Below, one piece after another: positions 44,540 through 53,774 of a stretch of DNA of 64,000 nt. The stretch is from Oceanicaulis sp052055585 (lineage in GTDB: Bacteria; Pseudomonadota; Alphaproteobacteria; Caulobacterales; Maricaulaceae), in NCBI RefSeq assembly GCF_052055585.1, contig NZ_CP170485.1, positions 2,356,001 through 2,420,000 on the forward strand. Reading direction: 5' to 3'. A program made the translations under genes and the position numbers. The first letter of the stretch is position 1. Every line of letters starts with the position of its first letter. The notes beneath the pieces were generated by a model. The model was not told the DNA's origin. It was given only the letters and a program-made list of their open reading frames with translations, and made no database searches.

Positions 44540-45481
44540 CCTGAACCACCAGATCAGACCACCCGCCACCCCCAGGCACATCACGCAGACAAAGGCGAAG
44601 GCGTAAGGCCAGTTCGCGCCGGGCAATCCGCCCACATTGATGCCCAGAAGGCCCGTCAGGAAGCCCAGCGGCAGGAATACCGCGGCCACGACTGAAAGCA
44701 GCAACATGGCCGAGTTCATCTCCTCGGCCCGGGCATCGACAATCTGGTCATTCAGGATCGAGCTGCGGTCGCGCACCATATCGAGCTCTTCCACCAGCCG
44801 TGTCAGCTGATCGGCCACCTCTCGCAGGCTGACCCGGACCGCCGGATTGCGCAAAGGCCCGATATCCTCGTGAGACAGACGAGCCAGAACATCACGCTGC
44901 GGCGCCAGATACCGGCGCAGCGCGATGGTCGTGCGCCGCACATCCGCCAGCTGTCCCCGCAGTCCCGACGGCTGGTCAACGCTGCGCTCTTCCAGATCGT
45001 CGATCTCGTCCACCAGTTCATCCAGAACCGGCTCCATCCGCGCGGTCAGTCCCTGCGCCAGCGCACAGATGAGATCAGAGGGCGTGGCGGGGCCCTGCCC
45101 GGCCCTGAACCCCTCGGCAATCTCGGCGACCGCCATCAGCCGGCGCATGCGCGTGGAGATCACGAGCGTATCTGTCACCCAGAGGCGGATGGAGACCATG
45201 TCTTCGGGGTCCGAATTCGGGTTGAGGTTCACCCCGCGCATGATCACGATCGCGCCGTCTCTATGATCCGCCAACCGGGGACGGGTGTCCTCCCGGATCA
45301 GCGCACTGGCGACGACGGCGTCGGCCTGCGCCTCGATCCAGTCGCTCACGCCCTCGGCCTCGCGCTCCAGGTGCACCCAGCGATAGACCACATCCGGCCC
45401 CTTGGCGGTTCCAAGATCGGTCACCGGACGGGCAGCGCCGTCCTGAAGAATGTCAAAGGCGTGAATGGGCGTCGGGGTCAT
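44522..45481 (-). CDS. zntB: CorA-family zinc transporter ZntB
   Basis: A 319-residue CorA-type protein. A large N-terminal cytoplasmic domain (about 1-250) has a long helix with VDEIDDLEERS, and two C-terminal helices contain the selectivity loop GINVGGLPG, the ZntB version of the CorA GMN motif. By family knowledge it moves Zn2+ across the inner membrane. It starts by overlapping the MscS gene stop by 4 nt, so both are one transcription unit. Its 3' end includes part of the opposing gene's terminator. Confidence 0.93.
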   Translation of the reverse strand: MTPTPIHAFDILQDGAARPVTDLGTAKGPDVVYRWVHLEREAEGVSDWIEAQADAVVASALIREDTRPRLADHRDGAIVIMRGVNLNPNSDPEDMVSIRLWVTDTLVISTRMRRLMAVAEIAEGFRAGQGPATPSDLICALAQGLTARMEPVLDELVDEIDDLEERSVDQPSGLRGQLADVRRTTIALRRYLAPQRDVLARLSHEDIGPLRNPAVRVSLREVADQLTRLVEELDMVRDRSSILNDQIVDARAEEMNSAMLLLSVVAAVFLPLGFLTGLLGINVGGLPGANWPYAFAFVCVMCLGVAGGLIWWFRKKGWL

Positions 45482-46476
45482 GAGCGGGCCTCCGGCTCTA
45501 TCGCGTTCGTCGCGCCGGGCATGATGTGCAGATCACGCTGCGGGAATGGAATGCGCACGCCGTGTTTCTCGAACAGATCGACAATGGCGAACATGACCTC
45601 GCTTTGCGGTCCCATGCGCCCCTTTGTGACGTCCGCCACCCAGAACCAGAGGGTGAAATCGATCGCGCTGTCGCCAAAGGTGCGCAGGACACAAACCGGC
45701 GCCGGATCCTCGATACACAACGGATGAGCCTTGGCCGCGTCCAGCATCAGGGATTGCGCCAGATGCAGGTCAGAGCCATAGGCGACGCCCACCTTGATTT
45801 CGACCCGGCCGCGCGAATTGGTCAGGGTCCAGTTGATGACCCGGCCGGTGATCAGCTCCTCGTTCGGGATCAGGATGTCCTTGCCGTCAAAGGTCTCCAG
45901 GAGGACATAGCGGGCGCTGGTGCGACGCACGAAGCCGGTCGTGCCATCGGCCAGCTCCACAAGGTCATCCTCCTCCACCGAACGTTCGACCATCAGGATG
46001 ATGCCGGAAATGAAGTTCGAGGCGATCTTCTGCAAGCCAAAGCCCAGGCCAATTCCCAGCGCGCCCCCGAACACGGTCAGCGCGGTCAGGTCGAGCCCCA
46101 CCACATCCAGCGTGATCAGGCCGGCGATGATGTAGATGGCGATGCGGACAATCTGGGCGATCAGCGACCGCGTGCCCGATTTGAAGGCCTTGGCGTGGCG
46201 GATGCGGGTGTCGAGCACCCCGGCGACCACAGCGGCCATCCAGTACACGAGCGCGAGCACCACAATGACCCGCGCGACCATGTAGGCCGTGATGGTGAAA
46301 TCCCCGGTCGAAAAGCTCAGCCGCTCATCACTCAGCGCGCGCTCTACCGGGTCAAGCCAGCCGGCGACCCCCGCGACCAGGATGGCGCACAAGCCCAGGA
46401 ACAACGCCCAGAGGATGAACGGGCGAAAGCGCGACTGCGCCTGCTTGTCTTCAATCGTGTCACTCTCTTGGGTCAT
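45478..46476 (-). CDS. Mechanosensitive channel, MscS family
   Basis: A 332-residue channel. Hydrophobic segments lie near residues 20-42, 60-85 and 110-140. The pore-lining TM3 is in GGALGIGLGFGLQKIASNFISG (about 150-171; quoted here as the Gly-rich pattern GALGIGLGFGLQ), followed by the beta domain (VEEDDLVELADGTTGFV) and alpha/beta domain. It opens under membrane tension to release solutes. I chose ATG 46476 (MTQESDTIED) over the longer frame. It precedes zntB with a 4-nt overlap. Confidence 0.92.
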   Translation of the reverse strand: MTQESDTIEDKQAQSRFRPFILWALFLGLCAILVAGVAGWLDPVERALSDERLSFSTGDFTITAYMVARVIVVLALVYWMAAVVAGVLDTRIRHAKAFKSGTRSLIAQIVRIAIYIIAGLITLDVVGLDLTALTVFGGALGIGLGFGLQKIASNFISGIILMVERSVEEDDLVELADGTTGFVRRTSARYVLLETFDGKDILIPNEELITGRVINWTLTNSRGRVEIKVGVAYGSDLHLAQSLMLDAAKAHPLCIEDPAPVCVLRTFGDSAIDFTLWFWVADVTKGRMGPQSEVMFAIVDLFEKHGVRIPFPQRDLHIMPGATNAIEPEARS

Positions 46477-46604
46477 GATCCGTGTGTACCGCCACCGCAA
46501 AGCTCCCACCAAAATGCGCCAGGACTCGCCGTCAGACCAGCGCCCAGACACAGGCCGGTTTGCACATATGATGAGCCAGCTGAAAAGGTAGCGCGATACG
46601 CCAT

Positions 46605-46634
46605 AAAAAACCCCCGCCGGTTGCCCGGCGGGGG
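46605..46634 (-). terminator. Intrinsic terminator of the 881-residue TonB receptor gene
   Basis: CCCCCGCCGG (46611-46620) pairs with CCGGCGGGGG (46625-46634) around a TTGC loop; on the minus strand six T follow (46610-46605). It lies 25 nt past the receptor stop. Confidence 0.92.
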
Positions 46635-46658
46635 GAGATACGGGTTCCTCACAGGATC

Positions 46659-49304
46659 CTAGAACTGTTTGCGCAGCGTGATCCCATAGGTCCGAGGCTG
46701 GTTTGGATAAGCGGAGAAGGAGCCCGCTTGCAGCGTCGTCGGGAAGCCCGAAGTGTAATACTCGTCCTCATTGAGATTGCGCGCCCACAACAAGGCTTCG
46801 AGGCCATTGTCGAGGTTCACGCCCAGGGACGCATTGATGGTGCTGACGGACCGGGTGATGTCGTCAGGCAGGTTGTTGAGCAGCTCGACCTCGGATTCGT
46901 ACTGGTAGTCGGCCCGCACAAAGGCTTCGCCGCCATTGAAATCGCGACGGTACTGAATGCCGAAGGAACCGGCGAACTCGGGAATGCCCGCGACGTCAGC
47001 GCCGCTGAGATCACCCACGCCGTTGGCGACGCCGTCCGCAAGGTCCGCGGGGCTGCCGGTGACCACCGGCGCACCGGGATAGCTGTCATACTCGGCCTGC
47101 ATCCAGATGCCCGACAAAGTCAGGGTCAGACCCGGAATGGCGGGCGGGTTGATCGTGCTGTCAAACTCCAGACCCCGGCTGGTTTGCTCACCGGCATTGA
47201 CCACCGCGAATCCAGCGCCCTGGAAGATGGAGGACTGGAAGTCCTCGATGGTCTGATCAAACAGCGCCACATCCAGCGAGCCCCAGGAGAAGCGGGTCTT
47301 GAAACCGACTTCGAGGGTGGTGGTGATTTCCGGACGCGCGAAGCGCTGGTTGCCTGCCACCCCGAGCGCTTCCGCCGTATTCACGACCGTGGGCAAGCCC
47401 AGCGCGTTGTCCGCAGCCAGCTCACCCGCCGCGCGCAGCGCGGCGACGTCCGCCGTGTTGGGACGGGTGTCCGGCGTCAGGTTCCAGGACGAGGCCTTGA
47501 ACCCCCGCGCATACGAGACATACACATTGGTGCGGTCCGTGGCGTCATAGGCCAGACGCAAGGTGTAGGGCCAATCTGAATCGTTGGTCGTGCCGTCTTC
47601 CACCGAGTTCGGGAACGGGGTCAGCGCGCCCAGCGGCTGCAGACCCAGCTGGAAGAAGTCCAGCAGCGGGTTGGCCAGCGGCAGGCCCGTTTGCGGATCC
47701 ACCACGACGCCATTCACCAGCACGCCGCCATTGCTCAGGGCCACCGAGTTGAACGTGCTCGACGCGTTGACGAAGGCGTTGAAAATCGCCGGCTGGGAAG
47801 CGGCAAACGCCCCCACTTGCGTCGGATCATTGGGGTTCACCCCTGCGCTCTGCAGGAAACTGCCCAGACCAAGCTGGACAAAGTTCAGGTCCGAGAACGG
47901 GTTCGTCCGGATGACATTGGTGAAGTCCACGCTCTTGTTGGTTTCAAAATAGGCCAGGCCCGCCGTCAGGATCAGGCGCTCGGTCAGATTGAAGTCCACC
48001 TGACCGAAAATCTGGAACTGCTCGTCGGTCTGTTCGGCCGTGAACCGCGTGCCGCCGCCTTCGGCGTAGAAGGTGCCCGGCGCAAAGCCGAGCGGCGCTT
48101 CAAACATCGCCAGAGCGCCGCCGGTGAGGATGTCCACATAGGCGCGGGAGTCCGCGCCATAGATGCGCGCATCCTCCACCGTCATGTCCTCATCGGAATA
48201 GAACGCGCCGAGCAGGAAGAAGGCCCGGTTGCCCCAATCGCCGGTCAGGCGGAATTCCTGGGTGAAGGTGTCGACGTCCAGACCGCGAATGTTCTCGCCC
48301 AGGATATCGAGGTCGGTGAAATCGCCCTCATAGTCGACAAAGTCATTGTACTGGCGCAGCGCCGTGATCGAGCTCAGGGTCAGATTGTCATTCAGCTGCC
48401 AATCGGCCTGCAGAGAGACCCCGGAATTTTCGATCTGGTTGCGGTTGGGCAGGTCGGTCGCGATGCGGTAGGCGAAGTCGCCCTGCGAGGTCTGCCCTCC
48501 CAGCAGGCCGCGAATGGCGGGTCCTGCCGCGCCGTCCGTAACGCGATCGGTGCCGCAGCACTGTTCATCGATCTCGTCATAGTCAGCGATGATCCGCAGC
48601 TCGAGATTGTCTGACGGCAGCATCAGGAGCTGGCCGCGAATGGCGTAGCGGTCGCGATCGTTGAAATCACCGCCCGGGCCGCTGTTCTCGTAATACCCGT
48701 CACGCTGGTTCATGCTGCCCGACAGGGAAAACGCCACATTCTCGTTCAAAGGCCCGGAAATGGAGCCCTTGAGAATGTTTGCGCCAAAATTGCCGAACGT
48801 GACCTCACCCGTGCCTTCCCATTCAAAGGACGGGCTTTCGGTAATGATGCTGACCACGCCGGCGGTAGCGTTCTTACCGAACAGGGTGGATTGCGGCCCC
48901 CGCAGGACCTCGACCCGCTCGATCCCCATCAGGTCAGACAGGACCGAACCGGCGCGCGGACGGAACACGCCGTCGATATAGACCGCAACAGACGGTTCAA
49001 TGCCCGGATTGTTCGCGCCATTGCCCTGGCCGCGAATAATGAAGGTCGTGTTCGAGCTGCGCTCCAGCTGGCTCACCCGCAGGGCCGGCACAACCGATTG
49101 CAGATCAATCGCGTCAATGATCTGTGCGTTCTGGATGGTCTCGGCCTGAACGACGGACACCGCGATCGGCACTTCCTGAAGCGTCTGCTCGCGCTTCTGG
49201 GCGGTCACGGTGATGACATCCGGCTGTTGAGCGTGCGCCAGTCCTGTCAGGCCAGCCGCAAGCGCGGTTGCGCCCAGCGCAACGGACTTGATGGATTTCT
49301 TCAT
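46659..49304 (-). CDS. TonB-dependent outer-membrane receptor (881 aa)
   Basis: The signal peptide ends near AHAQ. A TonB box (DVITVTAQKREQ) is followed by a plug with VEVLRGPQSTLFGKNATAGVVSI-type sequence (seen as RVEVLRGPQSTLFGKNATAG), and a barrel ends in Phe (LRKQF). It resembles the large Sphingomonad/Caulobacter receptors tied to plant- or polymer-derived substrates, and has no siderophore-specific marker. It is monocistronic with its own terminator and a 339-bp upstream gap shared with the end of ctrA. The substrate is unknown. Confidence 0.92.
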   Translation of the reverse strand: MKKSIKSVALGATALAAGLTGLAHAQQPDVITVTAQKREQTLQEVPIAVSVVQAETIQNAQIIDAIDLQSVVPALRVSQLERSSNTTFIIRGQGNGANNPGIEPSVAVYIDGVFRPRAGSVLSDLMGIERVEVLRGPQSTLFGKNATAGVVSIITESPSFEWEGTGEVTFGNFGANILKGSISGPLNENVAFSLSGSMNQRDGYYENSGPGGDFNDRDRYAIRGQLLMLPSDNLELRIIADYDEIDEQCCGTDRVTDGAAGPAIRGLLGGQTSQGDFAYRIATDLPNRNQIENSGVSLQADWQLNDNLTLSSITALRQYNDFVDYEGDFTDLDILGENIRGLDVDTFTQEFRLTGDWGNRAFFLLGAFYSDEDMTVEDARIYGADSRAYVDILTGGALAMFEAPLGFAPGTFYAEGGGTRFTAEQTDEQFQIFGQVDFNLTERLILTAGLAYFETNKSVDFTNVIRTNPFSDLNFVQLGLGSFLQSAGVNPNDPTQVGAFAASQPAIFNAFVNASSTFNSVALSNGGVLVNGVVVDPQTGLPLANPLLDFFQLGLQPLGALTPFPNSVEDGTTNDSDWPYTLRLAYDATDRTNVYVSYARGFKASSWNLTPDTRPNTADVAALRAAGELAADNALGLPTVVNTAEALGVAGNQRFARPEITTTLEVGFKTRFSWGSLDVALFDQTIEDFQSSIFQGAGFAVVNAGEQTSRGLEFDSTINPPAIPGLTLTLSGIWMQAEYDSYPGAPVVTGSPADLADGVANGVGDLSGADVAGIPEFAGSFGIQYRRDFNGGEAFVRADYQYESEVELLNNLPDDITRSVSTINASLGVNLDNGLEALLWARNLNEDEYYTSGFPTTLQAGSFSAYPNQPRTYGITLRKQF

Positions 49305-49590
49305 TGCTTCTCCCCCGACGCCTCGCAGCTTGGTTGCCGCAGTTTCTGATCAGGCGTTCCAGGACAGGTTAGTGAAGCCAATGCAGACTACGCAAGTACA
49401 GACTTGATAAGATGCCAATATAACCAATTGTGCACCGCATCAGAATTTATATCGCAGCGCGCTCGTTTTGTGCTGCATATGCGAATGCATCAATCGTCAA
49501 GCGTAATGAAAATATGCTTTTATCTGAGCCAGCGCAGACAAGATGGCAGACGCTAAACCTGCTGCACTGCACGCGCGTGTTCGCACAAAG
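49305..49590. other. AT-richer intergenic region upstream of the TonB receptor
   Basis: This gap holds the receptor's promoter and the 3' flank of ctrA. It is poorer in GC than the genes around it and has no convincing coding frame or RNA. A ribosome site (GGGGGAGAAGC on the minus strand) sits just before the receptor ATG. I cannot place a clear -35/-10 pair. Confidence 0.5.
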
Positions 49591-49620
49591 AAAAACCCCC
49601 GGAGCAGAGCTCCGGGGGTT
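49591..49620 (-). terminator. Intrinsic terminator of ctrA
   Basis: AACCCCCGGAGC (49594-49605) and GCTCCGGGGGTT (49609-49620) form a perfect 12-bp stem with an AGA loop, followed on the minus strand by T5 (49595-49591). It begins 24 nt past the ctrA stop. Confidence 0.93.
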
Positions 49621-49643
49621 CTGATCTTGCAGGTGTCGCGGGA

Positions 49644-50345
49644 TCAGGCGCTGGCGGCGCTGATCTCGTCAGACGGGTCACGCAGCACATACCCACGACC
49701 CCAGACCGTTTCGATGTGGTGATCGCCAGCGGTGGCCGAAGCGAGCTTCTTGCGCAGCTTGCAGATGAAGACGTCGATGATCTTCAGCTCCGGCTCGTCC
49801 ATGCCGCCATAAAGATGGTTGAGGAACATTTCCTTGGTCAGGGTCGTGCCCTTGCGCAGGGAAAGCAGTTCCAGCATCTGATATTCCTTGCCGGTCAGAT
49901 GCACGCGCTGGCCATTCACTTCGACGGTCTTGGCGTCGAGGTTCACAGCGATATCGCCCGTCTTGATGATCGACTGGGAGTGACCTTTTGAGCGGCGCAC
50001 CACGGCGTGGATACGTGCGATCAGCTCTTCCTTGTGGAAGGGCTTGGTCATGTAGTCGTCAGCGCCCGAGCCCAGACCGCGCACCTTGTTATCGATGTCG
50101 GCATTGCCCGAGAGGATCAGGATCGGCGTATCGACCTTGGCCACGCGCAGGGTTTTGAGCACGTCAAAACCGGGCATGTCCGGAAGATTCAGATCCAGAA
50201 GAATGATGTCGTAGTCATAGAGTTTGCCGAGATCGACACCCTCTTCGCCCAGGTCCGTCACATACGTGTTGAAGCCCTCTGACTTCAACATCAGCTCGAT
50301 ACCCTGCGCTGTAGCGCGATCGTCTTCGATCAGCAGAACCCGCAT
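49644..50345 (-). CDS. ctrA: Cell-cycle master response regulator CtrA
   Basis: A 233-residue OmpR-type regulator. The receiver begins MRVLLIEDDRATAQ, Asp51 in LLDLNLPDMPG is the phosphate acceptor, and the DNA-binding winged helix includes HLTGKEYQMLELLSLRKGTTLTKE, described by the GKEYQ-LELLS pattern, and IDVFICKLRKKL. These match Caulobacter CtrA closely. The Ala-rich C-terminus (SAASA) suits ClpXP-dependent proteolysis. By family knowledge it is phosphorylated through CckA-ChpT and controls replication, division and flagellar genes. I chose ATG 50345, with GGAGGG upstream. The upstream region is very rich in GANTC sites. Confidence 0.98.
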   Translation of the reverse strand: MRVLLIEDDRATAQGIELMLKSEGFNTYVTDLGEEGVDLGKLYDYDIILLDLNLPDMPGFDVLKTLRVAKVDTPILILSGNADIDNKVRGLGSGADDYMTKPFHKEELIARIHAVVRRSKGHSQSIIKTGDIAVNLDAKTVEVNGQRVHLTGKEYQMLELLSLRKGTTLTKEMFLNHLYGGMDEPELKIIDVFICKLRKKLASATAGDHHIETVWGRGYVLRDPSDEISAASA

Positions 50346-50370
50346 CGGTTCCCTCCCATGGCCGACGCAC

Positions 50371-50574
50371 GAATCACCACCTCCGCGCGACGTCACAACC
50401 GTTAACCTTATTCGCTATGAGAGGCGAGAAACCCTTATGGGAAGTTAACGACTGTTTGACTCCCGCGGCAGAATCGAGTCCTGCGGCACGAATCACGAAT
50501 TAAAGGCTATATTAATCATGAGCTTGGTTTCGCCTGAAAAAATTCACGAATCTTAAAAAAGCCCCCGCCGACTC
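50371..50574. promoter_or_regulatory. ctrA upstream region: seven GANTC sites and CtrA-like half-sites
   Basis: GANTC motifs, the CcrM methylation target, occur at 50371, 50458, 50471, 50476, 50490, 50548 and 50570. TTAA-N7-TTGA at 50445-50459 and TTAA-N8-TTAA at 50500-50515 are one-off versions of the CtrA box TTAA-N7-TTAA. In Caulobacter, ctrA is controlled by CcrM methylation and by CtrA itself; this arrangement suggests the same logic here. The exact promoters cannot be fixed by eye. Confidence 0.6.
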
Positions 50575-50586
50575 ACCGGCAGGGGC
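50555..50586 (-). terminator. Intrinsic terminator of the KamA-type gene
   Basis: GCCCCCGCCG (50561-50570) pairs, with one G-U type mismatch, with CGGCAGGGGC (50577-50586); on the minus strand six T follow (50560-50555). It lies 68 nt past the gene stop and separates it from the ctrA promoter region. Confidence 0.85.
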
Positions 50587-50654
50587 CTTTCAAAGCCGTG
50601 GAAAACTCCGAAAAATGCAGCGGTTTTCAGGGCCTGATTTCAGCCCCTCAGAAC

Positions 50655-52100
50655 CTACTCCGCTGCCTGCAACAGCGCCGGGGCAAGCGCGGCCAGAACC
50701 GGCGCCCATTTGTCATCCGAACCCTGCACACGGCCATCATACAGGATGCGATCCTCATAGCCGCTGATCCACAAGGCCTCGGGATTACGACGCGCGATGA
50801 CAATGTCGCTTTGACGATCTGAATAGGGCGTGCGGTGCAGACGGAAGACGACCAGCCCGTCCGCCAGGGCCTCGCCCAGCTCCCCGCCCAGAGACCGCAG
50901 ACGCTCGTCGCCGTCGATGACCGAGACCATCTCCATCTTGCCCGCCTCTGTGGACAGGGCGAAACGAGAGCGCTCGATGCCTGACAGGCCATGCTGGCTC
51001 TCGGCGTGCAGCTTCCAGGCTTTTTCCACCGGCACGGCGAAGGCGCGGAAGCCCTCGATCTCCCGGCACTGGAAGTAATAGTGATTGTTCACGCCCATCC
51101 GCTTGAGCTCCTGCTGCATCAGGCGCAGGGCGTCCGCATCATCATTGACCCCGTCAATGATCGGCGTCTGGTTTTCCAGCGTCACGAAAGGACGCGCGCG
51201 CAGACGGGTCGCAGCCTGTTCAACCAGCGGGTTGCGCAGCGGACGACCGCGCTCATCGCGCACATACTCGCCCTGCGCATCCAGACGCAGGAACTCGTCG
51301 GGGTGGGTGAAGTGAACCATGAAGGCCACCAGCACTTGCGGATGCACCTCATGAAAGAGGTCGAGCATGCGGAAGAAATTGTCGTCAAAGCGCTCGGGAT
51401 AGAACGCCATCTCCTTGGTGCCGATGCGGATCACCTCGACGCCCGCCTCGGCCAGGCCATTGAGATAGTCAAACAGGTTGCGGTTCGACAGCACCATCGG
51501 ATCACCGCCCGACAGCAGCACTTCACGCACTTTGGGCTTATGGGTGATCTCGCCGCGTTCGACCTTGGCGTTATGGGTCTCGATATAGTCCTTCACCTCA
51601 TGGATGGAGGCGGTGTCCTTGCCCGTCTTGCCGGTCAGGAAATCGGAGCGGTAGCAATAGCGGCACCAGCTCGAACAGGTGCGCACCACATACACAAGGC
51701 ACAGCTCGTATTTGTGCAACAGGCCCGGAATGGGGCTGTAGCGGAGCTGGTTTGACGGATCGGCCTCGCCCGAGAGGTCTTCCATCTCTTCAGGACGCGC
51801 CTTGATCAGGTTTTTGACAGCCTCTGAGCGCTTGGCGAGATCGAGATAATAGCCCGTGGCGCGCGGCGGCAGGCGATTGGAGACCCCTGCCGCTTCCAGC
51901 TCATCCAGCTCTTCAGCCGAATAGATCTCGGCGCCGCCCTCATCGAGATATTTGCGATAGCGCGGCAGATCGTGAACCACATAGCGGTTAAATTTGCTCT
52001 CTTCGATCTGGCCGTACAGATTATCTTTGTTTTGACGCGAAATGGCTTTTTTCTTCGGGCGCGATCCAGCGATGCGCACAGATTGGGCGTTGAGCGACAT
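50655..52100 (-). CDS. KamA-family radical SAM aminomutase
   Basis: A 481-residue radical SAM enzyme of the lysine 2,3-aminomutase family. The cluster motif is CSSWCRYCYR (CX3CX2C). LLSGGDPMVLSN is the SAM-binding GGD region, and later residues (HPDEF, ENQTPIIDGVNDD, HYYFQCREIEG) are typical of the PLP-binding half. At 481 residues it is longer than EpmB (about 340) and than Bacillus KamA (about 470 or less). It could make beta-lysine or act on glutamate; no AblB acetyltransferase is next to it. I chose ATG 52100 because family sequence begins there; the frame extends to 52313 with unlike composition. Confidence 0.88.
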   Translation of the reverse strand: MSLNAQSVRIAGSRPKKKAISRQNKDNLYGQIEESKFNRYVVHDLPRYRKYLDEGGAEIYSAEELDELEAAGVSNRLPPRATGYYLDLAKRSEAVKNLIKARPEEMEDLSGEADPSNQLRYSPIPGLLHKYELCLVYVVRTCSSWCRYCYRSDFLTGKTGKDTASIHEVKDYIETHNAKVERGEITHKPKVREVLLSGGDPMVLSNRNLFDYLNGLAEAGVEVIRIGTKEMAFYPERFDDNFFRMLDLFHEVHPQVLVAFMVHFTHPDEFLRLDAQGEYVRDERGRPLRNPLVEQAATRLRARPFVTLENQTPIIDGVNDDADALRLMQQELKRMGVNNHYYFQCREIEGFRAFAVPVEKAWKLHAESQHGLSGIERSRFALSTEAGKMEMVSVIDGDERLRSLGGELGEALADGLVVFRLHRTPYSDRQSDIVIARRNPEALWISGYEDRILYDGRVQGSDDKWAPVLAALAPALLQAAE

Positions 52101-52454
52101 AAGGCTCCCTCGTCGTCGAATACTCGGCGGCGGCGCTTGCGCCAGCGATGTGAATCTAGGTGAGAAACCGGATTTCAGTTCCTCGACGCGCCCTGGACCT
52201 TCGTTCGAAGGCCACCCCTTGCTGGCGCGGAGGCTCGGATCCGGGCGCGTGAGCACGCTGTCAGGCGGCTGCAGCCCGTCGAGCCGAAGGGGAACATAGC
52301 CATTCGCACTCAAAAGAAAACCGGCTTACGGAAGTTTATTGTGGTCGTCATAAACTGAAGAACGTGCAGCGACGTTTACGCGGCTGAAACCGCGTTTGGG
52401 TTAAACAAGGGTTCCAAGCGGGCAAAAGCCCTGCGCAACAACGCGAGAAGAGCG
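52101..52454. other. Divergent promoter region between the KamA gene and fliI
   Basis: This 354-bp gap holds the promoters of both flanking genes. A GANTC site lies at 52152-52156, and TTAA-N7-TTCC (52401-52415) is a weak match to the CtrA box 40 nt before fliI. CtrA control of fliI is established in Caulobacter. I see no convincing gene or RNA here. Confidence 0.45.
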
Positions 52455-53765
52455 GTGGATAGCCTGATCGACCGGATCTCCAATCTGGAGACCCGAACGT
52501 TCAAAGGCCGCGTGTCAGCGGTCAACGGCCTTCTGGTCGAGGCGGAAGGGCCAGCGATGGCGCTGACCCTTGGCGCACGCGCTCATCTCGACGGTCCTGT
52601 CAAAGCCAGTTTCGAAGTTGTCGGCTTCAGGGGCGAGACCGCCCTGATGATGGCCTATGACGATCTGACCGGGGTCCGCCCCGGCGCGATCGCGACGCTC
52701 GATCCGCGCGGAGACGCCATCCGCCCGCACAAGGCCTGGCTGGGCCGGGTGATGGACAGCTTCTGCCGCCCTCAGGATTCCATGGGCTTCCTGCCTGAAG
52801 GGGATGTGGAATACGCCCTCAAGGGCCGTCCGCCGAGCGCGCATAGCCGCCAGCGTCTGGGCGAGCGCCTGGATCTGGGCGTCCGCGCCATGAATGTCTT
52901 CACCCCGATGCGGCTGGGTCAGCGTCTGGGCGTCTTCGCCGGCTCTGGCGTGGGCAAATCCGTGCTTCTGTCCATGCTGGCGCGCGGCTCAGAAGCCGAT
53001 GTCATCGTCATCGGCCTGATCGGCGAACGGGGACGTGAGGCTCGCGAATTTGTCGAGGACGTGCTGGGCCCGGAAGGCCGCGCACGCTCTGTCGTGATCA
53101 CCGAAACCTCGGACGCCCCCGCTCTGGCGCGGCGCCGGGCCTGCTACACCACCATGGCGACGGCGGAATATTTCCGCGATCAGGGCCTGAACGTCCTGTG
53201 CCTGATGGATTCGATCACCCGCTTCGCCCTCGCCCAGCGCGAGATCGGCCTTGCCGCTGGCGAGCCGCCGACCACGCGCGGCTATACGCCGTCGGTCTTC
53301 GCCGAGCTGCCCGCATTACTGGAGCGCGCCGGCCCGGGACCGCAAGGCACGGGTACGATCACCGGCCTGTTCACCGTTCTGGTGGATGGCGATGACCATA
53401 ACGAACCTATCGCGGACGCCGTCCGCGGTATTCTGGACGGCCATATCGTGATGAGCCGTTCGATCGCCGAGCGCGGGCGTTTCCCTGCGATCGACGTTCT
53501 GAAATCGATTTCTCGCTCCGCGCCCGAAGTCTATGCGCCCGAAGAGGCGCCGCTCGCGCGTGAAGCTCGAAAACTCCTCGCCGCCTATGCGGACATGGAG
53601 GAGCTGATCCGACTGGGAGCCTATTCCAGCGGATCGAACCCGGAGGTGGACCGGGCGATTGCGGTCAATGAACCGCTGGAAGCATTCCTGGGACAGGGAA
53701 AAGACGAGACCTCATCCATTGGAGAGAGTTTCGCACACCTGGCCGGGATTTTGGGTGATGGATAG
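52455..53765 (+). CDS. fliI: Flagellar export ATPase FliI
   Basis: A 436-residue F1-beta-like ATPase that energises flagellar type III export. Walker A is FAGSGVGKSVLLSM (about residues 160-172), Walker B is in VLCLMDSITRFA, and GYTPSVFAELPALLERAG follows. The start codon is GTG 52455, with GAGAAGAG just upstream; the N-terminus (LIDRISNLETRTFKGRVSAV) matches FliI. fliJ follows 9 bp later. The position beside ctrA is a conserved alphaproteobacterial arrangement. Confidence 0.97.
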   Translation: MDSLIDRISNLETRTFKGRVSAVNGLLVEAEGPAMALTLGARAHLDGPVKASFEVVGFRGETALMMAYDDLTGVRPGAIATLDPRGDAIRPHKAWLGRVMDSFCRPQDSMGFLPEGDVEYALKGRPPSAHSRQRLGERLDLGVRAMNVFTPMRLGQRLGVFAGSGVGKSVLLSMLARGSEADVIVIGLIGERGREAREFVEDVLGPEGRARSVVITETSDAPALARRRACYTTMATAEYFRDQGLNVLCLMDSITRFALAQREIGLAAGEPPTTRGYTPSVFAELPALLERAGPGPQGTGTITGLFTVLVDGDDHNEPIADAVRGILDGHIVMSRSIAERGRFPAIDVLKSISRSAPEVYAPEEAPLAREARKLLAAYADMEELIRLGAYSSGSNPEVDRAIAVNEPLEAFLGQGKDETSSIGESFAHLAGILGDG

Positions 53766-53774
53766 GGATAAGAC

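Noticed and set aside
52101..52313. An N-terminal extension of the KamA-type protein
   Set aside because: Its composition is unlike the family and the ATG at 52100 begins recognised sequence; the stretch is better read as promoter region.
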